Of a stretch of 64,000 nt of DNA, positions 36,021 through 44,933 are shown piece after piece; within the stretch, counting starts at the first letter, position 1, and every line of letters begins with the position of its first letter. This DNA is from CAVQBP01 sp963740945. Lineage in GTDB: Bacteria > Bacteroidota > Ignavibacteria > Ignavibacteriales > Ignavibacteriaceae. Position numbers and translations under genes: made by a program. The notes beneath the pieces were generated by a model. The model was not told the origin of the DNA, made no database searches, and saw nothing but the letters and a program-made list of their open reading frames with translations. Location: the NCBI GenBank assembly GCA_963740945.1, contig CAVUGE010000014.1:62001-126000 (forward strand). The letters are read 5' to 3'.

Positions 36021-37071
36021 TCTTCTTTCTGTTTAATTCGCCTTGGCGAACTAATGCAAAATTTGCAATTGTAAACAACAATTCTTGATGAGAAATTCCT
36101 TCAGCTGATGCGGCTCTTGCAAATCCCGAATCAAAAGAAATATCAGGGTTAGGATTAACTTCAACTACATAAGGAATATTGCCCTTAAGTCTAATATCAA
36201 CTCTTGCATAATCTCTGCAGTTTAAAACATCAAATACTGTTAAAGCTGTATTATCGATTTTTTTCCTAATATTTTTATTCAGTTTCGCCGGACACTGTGG
36301 TTTTGTATTTTCATAATAGACACTTTTTGAAATCCACTTACTATCATAAGTTACTATCTTAGGGAGCCCTTCCGGCAGCCCGGTAAATTTTATTTCAGAA
36401 ATTGGAAGGGTTTTGTTTCCTAATACCGCAACATTAAGTTCCCTGCCATCAATATATTCTTCAATTATTATTTCCTGTTTATAAGTTCGGAGTAAAAAAC
36501 TTAATTGTTTCTTTAATCCGGTAAAATTTTTTACAACTGAAAATTCAGATATCCCTATGCTGGCATCTTCATTCAGTAATTTAAGGATAACAGGAAATGA
36601 TAAATGAAAATTATTTTCAGTAATTTTTTCCTTCGGTTTTACTATTATATATTCAGGGGTAGGGATTCCGAATGATTTAAGAATATTTTTCGTTCTTGCT
36701 TTATTAAGACAATTACCAAGGCATTCGGGTAAATTTCCGGTAAATTCATAACCTAATAGTTGAAAAACCCCTGCCATACAATATTCATAGGAAGCAATTC
36801 CTTCAACAGATTCAACGAAATTGAAAATAACATCGGGGGCAAAGTTATTAATCTGCAGTAATGCACGTTCGACATTTCTATCAACAGCTAGAGTATCAGC
36901 TATACGAAAGTATTTAGATAGCTTATCCTTAATTCCATTTATTTCTTTAATGAATCCGTTTTCAGATAGGTCATCGGAGGACAAACCTTTTTTTGAAGGT
37001 TTTCCATTATAGACAGGGAAGATGCTAACCGGAGAATTATAGCAAATTAAAATTTTAGCATTAATCTTCAT
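35995..37071 (-). CDS. ATP-grasp ligase 2 (D-Ala-D-Ala ligase-like)
   Basis: 358 residues. N-terminal pre-ATP-grasp domain (ILICYNSPVS to PDVIFNFVESVEG), central LNKARTKNILKSFGIPTPEY and FPVILKLLNEDASIGI (the triphosphate-binding lysine and loop), IIIEEYIDGRELNVAVLGN, and catalytic Mg2+ residues in VVEVNPNPDIS. Homologous to D-alanine-D-alanine ligase but without the normal cell-wall context. It overlaps ATP-grasp 1 by 4 bases (ATGA type) and GNAT by 26, so it is translationally coupled. Two ligases in one operon suggest two successive amide bonds. Confidence 0.8.
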   Translation of the reverse strand: MKINAKILICYNSPVSIFPVYNGKPSKKGLSSDDLSENGFIKEINGIKDKLSKYFRIADTLAVDRNVERALLQINNFAPDVIFNFVESVEGIASYEYCMAGVFQLLGYEFTGNLPECLGNCLNKARTKNILKSFGIPTPEYIIVKPKEKITENNFHLSFPVILKLLNEDASIGISEFSVVKNFTGLKKQLSFLLRTYKQEIIIEEYIDGRELNVAVLGNKTLPISEIKFTGLPEGLPKIVTYDSKWISKSVYYENTKPQCPAKLNKNIRKKIDNTALTVFDVLNCRDYARVDIRLKGNIPYVVEVNPNPDISFDSGFARAASAEGISHQELLFTIANFALVRQGELNRKKNDTEVKAS

Positions 37072-38150
37072 ATTATGTTATATCTTTTAGCAGCCTCTAA
37101 AAGAACGGTATTAATCATATCGTTATAATTTAAACCTGCAGCCCTTGCAGCTTTAGGAAAACAGGAATTCTCTTCCGGGTTCGGAAGTATTCCGGGAAGA
37201 GGATTAATTTCAATGATATTCGGTTCGTTGTTTTTATCCAACCGTATATCTATCCTGCTCCAATCTCTGCAGCGTAGAGTATTGTAAGTCCTTAAAGCCG
37301 TTTCCTTAATCTTAGCTTCAAGGTTCTTATCCAATACCGCCGGACAATTAAAAACATTCAGAGGATTTTCTTTTGTATCCAATATCCATTTGGCTTCGTA
37401 AGAATATAATGGAATAAAATCCTCAGGGAATTCATTAAAATTTATTTCCACAATCGGTAAAACCTGTGAGTATTTACCATTACCGAGAATTGCAATGGTA
37501 AATTCCCGTCCCGGAAGGAACTCTTCAATTAAAGCCGGCTGGTTATATTCCGATAATATTCTTTCCACTTCGTTTGTCAACTCAAAAAGATTATTTACAA
37601 ACGAAGAAGAAAATATACCTTTGCTTGAACCTTCAGATATAGGTTTTACAATAAGCGGAAATTCTAATTTTAAGTTTTTTATATGGTCTAAATTATCAGC
37701 TACTAAAAATTTCGAATTTGGTACTTCATAATATGTTAAGATCTCTTTTGTACGGGCTTTATCCAAACATATTGAAAGAGTTAAAGGATCTGATCCTGTA
37801 TAAGGTATTTGAAGCATCTCTAACATTGATGGTATCTGAGCTTCCCTGGAGCTCCCGTTAAAACCTTCGGCAATATTAAAGACAATATCAGGTTTATTTT
37901 CTTTAAACTCTTCAAAAGCATTTTGGTCTGCTTCAATCATTGTTACATTATGATTACATTCAATTGCACCTTTAACTGCGTTAATTGTTTCCCAAGTATC
38001 CCATTCTGCATAAGTGTCGGCTAACATTTTTTGTTTAGCCTTAGGTTTATTTAGAATAGGGGATAAATTTTCTTGGAAAGTTTCACTTTCAGGTTTGACA
38101 TTAAAGGTTAATGCAACATTCAGTCTTAAGTTATTAAAAGAAGATAAAAT
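37068..38150 (-). CDS. ATP-grasp ligase 1 (D-Ala-D-Ala ligase-like), probable AUU start
   Basis: ATG 38027 would give 319 residues lacking the first strand. In frame upstream, the sequence SSFNNLRLNVALTFNVKPES, then QENLSPILNKPKAKQK, is clearly coding and restores the N-terminal beta strand, giving ~361 residues, matching paralogue 2 (358). No ATG/GTG/TTG lies between 38027 and the stop at 38175-38177, but ATT 38150 has AGGA six bases upstream. Other signs: DKARTKEILTYYEVPNSKFL, LIVKPISEGSSKGI, IEEFLPGREFTIAIL and Mg2+ residues in IIEINPLPGI. First gene of the operon. Confidence 0.75.
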   Translation of the reverse strand: MLSSFNNLRLNVALTFNVKPESETFQENLSPILNKPKAKQKMLADTYAEWDTWETINAVKGAIECNHNVTMIEADQNAFEEFKENKPDIVFNIAEGFNGSSREAQIPSMLEMLQIPYTGSDPLTLSICLDKARTKEILTYYEVPNSKFLVADNLDHIKNLKLEFPLIVKPISEGSSKGIFSSSFVNNLFELTNEVERILSEYNQPALIEEFLPGREFTIAILGNGKYSQVLPIVEINFNEFPEDFIPLYSYEAKWILDTKENPLNVFNCPAVLDKNLEAKIKETALRTYNTLRCRDWSRIDIRLDKNNEPNIIEINPLPGILPNPEENSCFPKAARAAGLNYNDMINTVLLEAAKRYNII

Positions 38151-38349
38151 TTTTTTTCCTTTTATTTTTTTTTGTTAGCAAATATAACTAATAAAATTTT
38201 TAAGTCAATAATTTTTTTGCTTCAAGTAAAAAAAATTTTATAAAATCTCTTTCAGAAAATATTTTTGTGTCTCGAATCATTAATAATAAAAGTAAAGTTT
38301 CAGAAAGATCATTAACAAAAAATTCTATTAATAAAATTTGATGAGTTGA

Positions 38350-40578
38350 TTAAGCTATCTTAGCATATATAAAATTGTGAGAGTAATGTTCGATGAGATT
38401 CTGTTTAATGATCTTGTTTTGTTCTGAACTAATATCCGGATCATTTTCAATTAGTTTAAACGCAGAAAGTTTTGCATGCATTAAGATACCGCTATCAGCA
38501 ATTATGTCAGCATATTTAAGTTCCGGAAAACCGCTTTGTTTGGTACTGAATATATCACCCGGTCCTCTCAACTTTAAATCTATCTCTGCAATTTTAAATC
38601 CATCCGTATATTTTAACATTGTTTGCAGCCTTATTGCGGCCTTATATTTTTCAATCTGTGATGAAGAAAAAAAAGCTACTTCAAAATTATCTGCTTCTAA
38701 TTTTCCTCTAGGAATAAAATCTTCTTTAGTAACCATGATACAATATGCCTGCTTTTTTCCCCTTCCGATTCTTCCTCTCAACTGATGAAGCTGGGAAAGT
38801 CCAAAACGGTGTGCATCATTAATTAAGATGATGTTTGCATCAGGTATATCAATACCAACTTCAATAACAGTTGTAGCAATCAATACATCATATTTTTTTG
38901 CCAGGAATAATTGCATGGCTTCTTCTTTTTGCTGCCAGCTCATCTTTCCGTGAACCAAACCTACATTAAGATTCATTAAATAAGTTTTTTTCAATTCATT
39001 ATAGAATGTTTCAGCAGCTTTTAGTTCTAATTTATCTGATTCTTCAACCAGAGGATAAATTATGAAAGATTGATATCCTTCTTTATTTTTATCTGAAATA
39101 AATTTATAGATGGGCGGAAGTTTACTTTCACCTCTTAAAATAGTTTTAACCGGATTTCTATTTTTGGGCATTTCATCGATTGTAGACACATCCAGATCAC
39201 CGTAAATAGTCATTGATAAAGTCCTTGGGATCGGAGTTGCACTCATAACTATTACATCGGGGGTTTTCCCTTTGCTTTGTAATTTAGCTCTTTGAGCAAC
39301 ACCGAATCTATGCTGTTCATCAATTACAACTAAACCAAGATTTCTAAATTTCACTTTTTCTTCGAACAGAGCATGTGTACCCACAATAATATCAGTTTCC
39401 TGAAGTTCAATTCCCTGAAGGTTCTTTTCTTTTAAAGACTTAGTCTGGCCTCCCAGTAATAAACTAATTTTCACTTCATGTTTGATAGCTGATTTACCGG
39501 AAAGATTTATAAGTGGTTTAATCAGCCGTGAAATATTTTTTGCATGCTGGTCAGCTAAAATTTCTGTTGGCGCCATTAGAGCTGCCTGAAAACCATTATC
39601 AACTGCAATAAGCATTGCAATTAATGCTACAATAGTTTTACCGCTTCCTACATCCCCCTGCAGAAGACGGTTCATCGGTGAAGCGGATTCCATATCTTTT
39701 TTAATTTCGCTTAACACTTTAAGTTGTGCTTTAGTCAATTTGAAGGGAAGTATTTTCAAAAAATCCGGAATCAATTTCGAAGTTATCTTTAATGAATTAC
39801 CTGTGAGTTTAGTTTTATAATTCGATTTTCTTAATGCAACAAGTATTTCAAGAAAAAAAAGTTCTTCGAATTTAAATCTTCTTAATGCATCTAAAAGTTT
39901 TTCCTTATTTTCCGGATAGTGATAATTTTTAACAGCGTCTGATATATTTAACAAATTATGCTCGGTAATTAAGCTCTGAGTAAGTGTTTCTTCAAGAAAT
40001 CCGGCATAATTTTCAACTGCATTATTTATTATTTTTCTTAAACTGAAATCTCCGATATTCTTTTCTTTTAATTCTTTTGGTATCCGGTAGAAGGGGATTA
40101 TTTTCCCCGTATTCAACAGACTTTGAGATTCATCTTCGGATATTCTATCAAAATCAGGATGTGTAAATTGAAGATTGCCATATTTTGAAAGCAAAGGTTT
40201 TCCTGAAACAGCAAAAATTTCTCCTTCATTAAAGACAGAATAAAAATATTTTGTTCCCTGGAACCATATACATTCAAAAAATCCGGTTGGATCTCTAAAC
40301 TGAACTTTCATTAGTTCACGTTTGCCGAATCTTCTGTTTTCTTTGTCTACAACTTTGGCAATAATAGTTAGATCTCTGTCAAAACCGTTCATTAAATATT
40401 CATGTGCATTAGATGCAGTTACTGTCGTAGTCCTGTCTAAATGTTTGGAAGGAAAAAAGAAAAGAATATCTCTTATCGTTTCTATACCTATCTTTTTGAA
40501 TGCTTCAGCTCTTTTAGGCCCAACTGATTTTAAATATTGAACTGATTGGTGTAAAATATTTTCTTTTGATGAAATCAT
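38350..40578 (-). CDS. recG: ATP-dependent DNA helicase RecG
   Basis: 742 residues, normal length. N-terminal wedge/OB domain (~residues 1-160, with FPSKHLDRTTTV), Walker A LLQGDVGSGKT at ~305-315, DEQHRFGVAQR (DExH box), MSATPIPRTLSMTIYGDLD, and the C-terminal HQLRGRIGRGKKQAYCI and PGDIFSTKQSGFPELK motifs specific to RecG. It reverses stalled replication forks and branches Holliday junctions. No frameshift. It is separated from the ATP-grasp operon by ~200 bases of AT-rich sequence. Confidence 0.95.
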   Translation of the reverse strand: MISSKENILHQSVQYLKSVGPKRAEAFKKIGIETIRDILFFFPSKHLDRTTTVTASNAHEYLMNGFDRDLTIIAKVVDKENRRFGKRELMKVQFRDPTGFFECIWFQGTKYFYSVFNEGEIFAVSGKPLLSKYGNLQFTHPDFDRISEDESQSLLNTGKIIPFYRIPKELKEKNIGDFSLRKIINNAVENYAGFLEETLTQSLITEHNLLNISDAVKNYHYPENKEKLLDALRRFKFEELFFLEILVALRKSNYKTKLTGNSLKITSKLIPDFLKILPFKLTKAQLKVLSEIKKDMESASPMNRLLQGDVGSGKTIVALIAMLIAVDNGFQAALMAPTEILADQHAKNISRLIKPLINLSGKSAIKHEVKISLLLGGQTKSLKEKNLQGIELQETDIIVGTHALFEEKVKFRNLGLVVIDEQHRFGVAQRAKLQSKGKTPDVIVMSATPIPRTLSMTIYGDLDVSTIDEMPKNRNPVKTILRGESKLPPIYKFISDKNKEGYQSFIIYPLVEESDKLELKAAETFYNELKKTYLMNLNVGLVHGKMSWQQKEEAMQLFLAKKYDVLIATTVIEVGIDIPDANIILINDAHRFGLSQLHQLRGRIGRGKKQAYCIMVTKEDFIPRGKLEADNFEVAFFSSSQIEKYKAAIRLQTMLKYTDGFKIAEIDLKLRGPGDIFSTKQSGFPELKYADIIADSGILMHAKLSAFKLIENDPDISSEQNKIIKQNLIEHYSHNFIYAKIA

Positions 40579-40772
40579 AGCTGATAAAATAAATTAACAG
40601 GCGAGAAATTACAATTAAGTAAATAGGATTGCTATTAGGAGCTATTATTTTTTATCATTTTAGGAATAGCCTCCCCAATCCGTATTCGTACATTCGAAAA
40701 TCGGAAATACCTAAAATATTAGTAGGGTTAATGATAGATTAGAATTTTTTTTACCTCTCAATCCGCAATACC

Positions 40773-41768
40773 TTATTCCATTTTCATATCACGTGTCATT
40801 AAATCGGTAGTAGCTTTAACAGGATCTTTATCTTCGAAAAGTATTTTATAAACTTCATCTGTTATGGGAGTTTCAACTCCGTTCTTTTTTGAAAGTTGTG
40901 TCGCTGATCTGCTGGTTTCAACACCTTCAGCGACCATTTGCATTGATTTTAGAACCTGCTTCAAAGTTTTGCCTGCTCCGATTTGTTCACCAACATACCT
41001 GTTACGGCTGTGTCTGCTCATACATGTAACAATTAAATCTCCCATACCTGACAAACCTGCAAAAGTTTCGGGTGACGCACCCATTGCAATTCCCAATCTT
41101 GAAATTTCTGCGATACCGCGAGTCATGATAGCTGCTTTAGTATTATCTCCAAATTTTGCACCATCAACAATTCCTGCTCCTATGGCTATGACGTTTTTAA
41201 AAGCACCGCCTAATTCAACTCCGCAAACATCAGTTGAACCATAAACTCTGAAATAAGAGGTTATAAAAGCAGCTTGAATAGATTTTGAAGTTTCTACACT
41301 TTCAGATGCAGCAACAACTGCTGTAGGTATCCTTCTGCTTACTTCCTCAGCATGACTTGGGCCTGATAAAACTCCAATTTGATTTAAATCTATTTGAGGG
41401 AAAACTTCTTTAAGCATTTGTGACATCGTCATCAAAGAATTGTTTTCTATGCCTTTTGCTACACTCACAAGGATAGAGTTTTTTATATCTGTAAATTTTA
41501 GATCTTTAACAACCCCTCTCAAAAATTGTGAAGGGACTGCCAGCACAATTAAATTCTGGTTTGTTGTTGCCTCTTCCAGGTCATGAATTATTTTAATTTC
41601 TTCGGGAATTTTTATTCCGGGAAGAAACTTCTCATTGACCCTGGTTTTATTAAGCACTTTTACATAATGTTTCTCATATTCTCTTAAAGTTACTTTATGA
41701 CCATTATAATGAAGAAGGATTGCTAGTGTAGTTCCCCATCCTCCTGCTCCTAAAATAGAAATTTTCAT
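40773..41768 (-). CDS. gpsA: NAD(P)H-dependent glycerol-3-phosphate dehydrogenase
   Basis: 331 residues from ATG 41768 (MKISILGAGGWGTTLAILL); the upstream TTG merely adds three residues. The Rossmann motif GAGGWGTTLA, LAVPSQFLRGV, VSVAKGIE, LSGPSHAEEV and the catalytic-lysine segment VELGGAFKNVIAIGAGIVDG are all present. Makes sn-glycerol-3-phosphate for phospholipids, in keeping with plsY ~520 bases upstream. The intervening region carries two inverted-repeat elements. Confidence 0.95.
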   Translation of the reverse strand: MKISILGAGGWGTTLAILLHYNGHKVTLREYEKHYVKVLNKTRVNEKFLPGIKIPEEIKIIHDLEEATTNQNLIVLAVPSQFLRGVVKDLKFTDIKNSILVSVAKGIENNSLMTMSQMLKEVFPQIDLNQIGVLSGPSHAEEVSRRIPTAVVAASESVETSKSIQAAFITSYFRVYGSTDVCGVELGGAFKNVIAIGAGIVDGAKFGDNTKAAIMTRGIAEISRLGIAMGASPETFAGLSGMGDLIVTCMSRHSRNRYVGEQIGAGKTLKQVLKSMQMVAEGVETSRSATQLSKKNGVETPITDEVYKILFEDKDPVKATTDLMTRDMKME

Positions 41769-41848
41769 AGTTATCAATTAAAAATAAATAATAAACATAA
41801 AATAATACTTATTATCAATTTTATATTCAACCTAGCACCAATGGTTAA

Positions 41849-41972
41849 CACCGGATTTTTAGAGTCTGTGTGATAATTCAATTTTTTTGAAATAATATTT
41901 CGATTTTAACTCAAAAACGAAACTGAAACTCTCAAAAAGCCCTATTTTCACACAGCCTCTTTTAATCCGGTG
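41849..41972. mobile_element. MITE-like element with ~25-bp terminal inverted repeats
   Basis: The left end ACACCGGATTTTTAGAGTCT(GTGTGA) at 41849-41874 mirrors the right end, whose reverse complement begins GCACCGGATTAAAAGAGGCT(GTGTGA) at 41947-41972. About 21 of 26 bases pair. The ~70-bp interior has no coding frame. It lies in the gpsA-plsY gap. The GAGGCTGTGTGA-type end resembles insertion-sequence termini. Confidence 0.5.
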
Positions 41973-42009
41973 CATTAGGCTATTTTAAGTAAGTGACTCT
42001 TCAAAAAAG

Positions 42010-42104
42010 AGCTCTCAACTACCCATTTTTAAAGATAAAATTTTTTAGGCATATATAACTATGCCTTACACCGAGTTTTTTCAAAAACCGGTAGTTGAGA
42101 GGCT
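42010..42104. repeat. Nested inverted repeats
   Basis: Outer arms AGCTCTCAACTACC (42010-42023) and GGTAGTTGAGAGGCT (42090-42104) pair with one extra base. The inner pair AGGCATA (42047-42053) and TATGCCT (42060-42066) form a perfect 7-bp stem with loop TATAAC. The right end GAGAGGCTG resembles the end of the adjacent MITE-like element, so this may be a second miniature element. Confidence 0.45.
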
Positions 42105-42290
42105 GTTTTTAATGAAAAAAAGCAAAATAAAAGTGGTCTCAAACGTCTATTAAAAACGATTCACAAAAGATTTATCTTTACTTTATTCTTCAGGCAAATT
42201 AAGGTTGGATGGATACACGTGAGGTATCGGCTTTTATTTTTATAACCGGGTGGCTGACTGTCTATTCTCTTTAACTTCAGATAAATTGAT

Positions 42291-42956
42291 TTATTTTCTT
42301 TTTCTTTTGAAGTTTACTTTATTTTCATTCCCGTTTATTAAACGAACAACATTCTTCCTATGTGTAAAGATCACAAGCATAACTAATGCGATAACAAAAG
42401 GGAGTAAAGTATTGTAACTCGGTATGTCAACATTAAAGATATTTTCTCTTACAATTAAAGTAAGAGGGACAGCAATTGCTCCTAAAATAGAACCTAAAGA
42501 AACATATTTTGATATATAAACAACAATGATAAAAACGCCAATAGCTACAAGCATATCAACTGTAACAATCATTAAAAGCATACCTAACGCAGTAGCAATA
42601 CCTTTTCCTCCCTTAAAACCGGCAAATACAGTCCATATATGTCCAATAACTGCTGAAATTCCGGCGAAAATTTGAACTAGAGTAAAATCATCGAATGGAG
42701 TTGCATTTTCAAATGGGATGCTGCCGTAATGAAGTCTTGCAATAACCACAACAGCAAGCACACCTTTTAGAGCATCTAGCAATATTACCAGAAGACCATG
42801 TTTCCAGCCTAATACACGCATTACATTTGTCCCGCCTGCATTACCACTCCCATGTTCTCTAATATCAATACCTTTTGCTAATTTGGAAACAATGATGCTT
42901 GTTGGGATTGAACCTACTAAATAAGATAATATAATTATTGCGGATAACAGAAACAT
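42291..42956 (-). CDS. plsY: Acyl-phosphate glycerol-3-phosphate acyltransferase PlsY
   Basis: 221 residues, about six membrane segments. The three PlsY motifs are visible: SYLVGSIPTSII with HGSGNAGGTNVMRVLGWK (motif 1), GHIWTVFAGFKGGKGIATALG (motif 2, the acyl-phosphate/G3P site) and a C-terminal HRKNVVRL (motif 3). It transfers an acyl group from acyl-phosphate to G3P, the first step of phospholipid synthesis, using the product of the nearby gpsA. The C-terminus is basic (NFKRKRK). Confidence 0.95.
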   Translation of the reverse strand: MFLLSAIIILSYLVGSIPTSIIVSKLAKGIDIREHGSGNAGGTNVMRVLGWKHGLLVILLDALKGVLAVVVIARLHYGSIPFENATPFDDFTLVQIFAGISAVIGHIWTVFAGFKGGKGIATALGMLLMIVTVDMLVAIGVFIIVVYISKYVSLGSILGAIAVPLTLIVRENIFNVDIPSYNTLLPFVIALVMLVIFTHRKNVVRLINGNENKVNFKRKRK

Positions 42957-43091
42957 CCTAAACGTCCTTTTCGGGAGTGTGAAAACTACTCATAATAAAC
43001 CTAATTATCAACGAAAAATTAATAAAACTGAAAGCTGTTTTCTCTATTTCAAATAATAAATTTTGAAGCATTTTTTATGCCGTTTATTTAA

Positions 43092-43772
43092 TTACCTGCT
43101 TTTTATAATACTTTTAAATAATTCAAGGTCAGGTTTAGTTGTTATTTTGAAGTTATAGGGTGAACCTTCTACAATATGCACATTTTTACCTATTTTTTTT
43201 ACCAGCATAGATTCATCAGTACCTATATATTTTGTTTTTTTTGCAGATTGCATTGCTTCCATTAGGTCCACAAAACGAAAAATTTGGGGTGTCTGAACAT
43301 AATATACATCATCCCGTTTTAAATAACTCTTCACTATTTCATTACCTTTCATTAAAGTGTCGCGTGCTTTTATACAAGTTAAAGCGCTCCCTTTGTTTTT
43401 TGCCTGTTTAATTGCATTAGATAAAATATTTGAAGGAAGTAAGGGGCGTGCAGCATCATGAACAACTACCAGATCATTTTTATTTGCATATAGGGAGGAG
43501 AGTGCATTAAATACAGAATGCTGTCTTTCTCGTCCTCCTTCAACAACATTGATAATTTTTGTGAAATTATATTTCTTCTTTAACTTTTGAATTAAACCAA
43601 AATAAGAAGGCTCACAAGCAACAACAATACTATTAATATTTTTGTTGGATTGGAAGATTTCCAGGGTATAGGCAATTAATTCTTTCCCTTGAACCTTCAA
43701 ATATTGTTTAGGTGCAGTTTGACCGCTCCTTAAACCTTTTCCGCCTGCCGGTATGATTGCAAATGTTTTCAT
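43092..43772 (-). CDS. ispD: 2-C-methyl-D-erythritol 4-phosphate cytidylyltransferase
   Basis: 226 residues. Nucleotide-binding signature IIPAGGKGLRSGQTAPKQYL at residues ~6-25, central VVVHDAARPLLP, KARDTLMKG, and YVQTPQIFRF. Third step of the MEP isoprenoid pathway, transferring CMP to MEP. The start overlaps the queA stop by 4 bases, so both are co-transcribed. Length normal. Confidence 0.9.
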   Translation of the reverse strand: MKTFAIIPAGGKGLRSGQTAPKQYLKVQGKELIAYTLEIFQSNKNINSIVVACEPSYFGLIQKLKKKYNFTKIINVVEGGRERQHSVFNALSSLYANKNDLVVVHDAARPLLPSNILSNAIKQAKNKGSALTCIKARDTLMKGNEIVKSYLKRDDVYYVQTPQIFRFVDLMEAMQSAKKTKYIGTDESMLVKKIGKNVHIVEGSPYNFKITTKPDLELFKSIIKSR

Positions 43773-44803
43773 AATATTATCATTGCATCTCCATAGCTCA
43801 AGAACCTATATCCATCCTTTAATGCTTTTTTGTATGCTTTATTGATCAATTCAGTATCGGCAAAAGCACTAACCAGCATAAGTAATGTAGATTCCGGCAT
43901 ATGAAAATTAGTGATTAATTTATCTACTATTTTAAAGTCATATAGTGGATAAATAAATTTATCGGTCCATCCGCTGCCTGGTTTAACCAATCCGTCTGCG
44001 GTAACACTGGTTTCCAAAGTACGGGCAGTACTGGTGCCAACAACAAAGACATTATGTTTTGAGGTAATAGTTTTATTTATACTTTCTGCAGATTTAGCAC
44101 TAATTTCGTAATATTCGGAATCCATTTTATGCTTGGTTAAATCTTCTACTTCAACAGGTCTAAAAGTTCCTAAACCGATATGCAGAACAATAGGAACGAT
44201 TTGAATCCCTTTGCTCTCAATTTTTTCAAGTAGTTTAGGAGTAAAATGGAGACCTGCAGTAGGTGCTGCAACTGCGCCGTCAATTTTAGCATATACTGTC
44301 TGATAATTTTCTTTATCTGAGGCTTCCGGTTCCCTTTTAATATATGGGGGAAGCGGGGTCAACCCTATTTTTTCAACTGCCTTATATACATTTTCCGGCT
44401 GATTAAAACGGACTGTTCTGCCCCTGGAAGTAGTATTATCAATTACTTCACACCAAAGTTTATCATTAAAATAAATTTTGTTTCCAATTCTGACTTTTCT
44501 TGCTGGATCAACAATAACATCCCAGATACATTCTTCTGCATTTAATTCTCGCAGTAGAAACACTTCAATTTTTGCATTAGTTTTTTCTTTCTTTCCATAT
44601 AGTCTTGCCTGAAATACTCTTGTTTCATTAACAGCCAGTGTATCCCCTTTTTCCATATAATCGATAATATTAGAAAATTTTTTATTTTCTATTTCTTGTG
44701 TTTTGCGATTTAATACCATTAACTTCGCTTTATCGCGGGGTGAGACCGGATATCTTGCAATTGCATTTTTAGGCAAATTGTATTTGAAATCTGATAATTT
44801 CAT
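43769..44803 (-). CDS. queA: S-adenosylmethionine:tRNA ribosyltransferase-isomerase
   Basis: 344 residues from ATG 44803 (MKLSDFKYNLPKNAIARYPV), which has AAAGG at ~9 bases; the upstream frame adds three residues only. Signature segments: LYGKKEKTNAKIEVFLLREL, GAVAAPTAGLHFTP (catalytic region), HIGLGTFRPVEVEDL and TNFHMPESTLLMLVSAFA at the end. It forms epoxyqueuosine in tRNA. It lies upstream of ispD and downstream of ppdK, with a long inverted repeat in between. Confidence 0.95.
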   Translation of the reverse strand: MKLSDFKYNLPKNAIARYPVSPRDKAKLMVLNRKTQEIENKKFSNIIDYMEKGDTLAVNETRVFQARLYGKKEKTNAKIEVFLLRELNAEECIWDVIVDPARKVRIGNKIYFNDKLWCEVIDNTTSRGRTVRFNQPENVYKAVEKIGLTPLPPYIKREPEASDKENYQTVYAKIDGAVAAPTAGLHFTPKLLEKIESKGIQIVPIVLHIGLGTFRPVEVEDLTKHKMDSEYYEISAKSAESINKTITSKHNVFVVGTSTARTLETSVTADGLVKPGSGWTDKFIYPLYDFKIVDKLITNFHMPESTLLMLVSAFADTELINKAYKKALKDGYRFLSYGDAMIIL

Positions 44804-44844
44804 TATTATCAACCTTTATTAAGTGAACTAATATATATATATAT

Positions 44845-44907
44845 GAAGTTATAATGAGATGCTGACCTCAAAATTTTTATGATCAGCATCCCAACTTAAA
44901 TAACTTC
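44845..44907. repeat. Two-step inverted repeat between ppdK and queA
   Basis: GAAGTTAT (44845-44852) pairs with ATAACTTC (44900-44907), and inside it GATGCTGA (44858-44865) pairs with TCAGCATC (44883-44890). Both stems are perfect. A run of AT dinucleotides (to 44844) flanks it on the queA side. It may end the ppdK transcript or act as a queA leader structure; no preQ1 aptamer pattern is seen. Confidence 0.5.
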
Positions 44908-44933
44908 AGTTAATTAAAGATTCTATTTTCTTT

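Noticed and set aside
41778..42290. preQ1 or other riboswitch near queA/plsY
   Set aside because: No aptamer consensus was recognised; the inverted repeats fit miniature elements better.
44821..44844. AT dinucleotide run as a regulatory or origin element
   Set aside because: A short simple-sequence run in AT-rich DNA; no associated motif.
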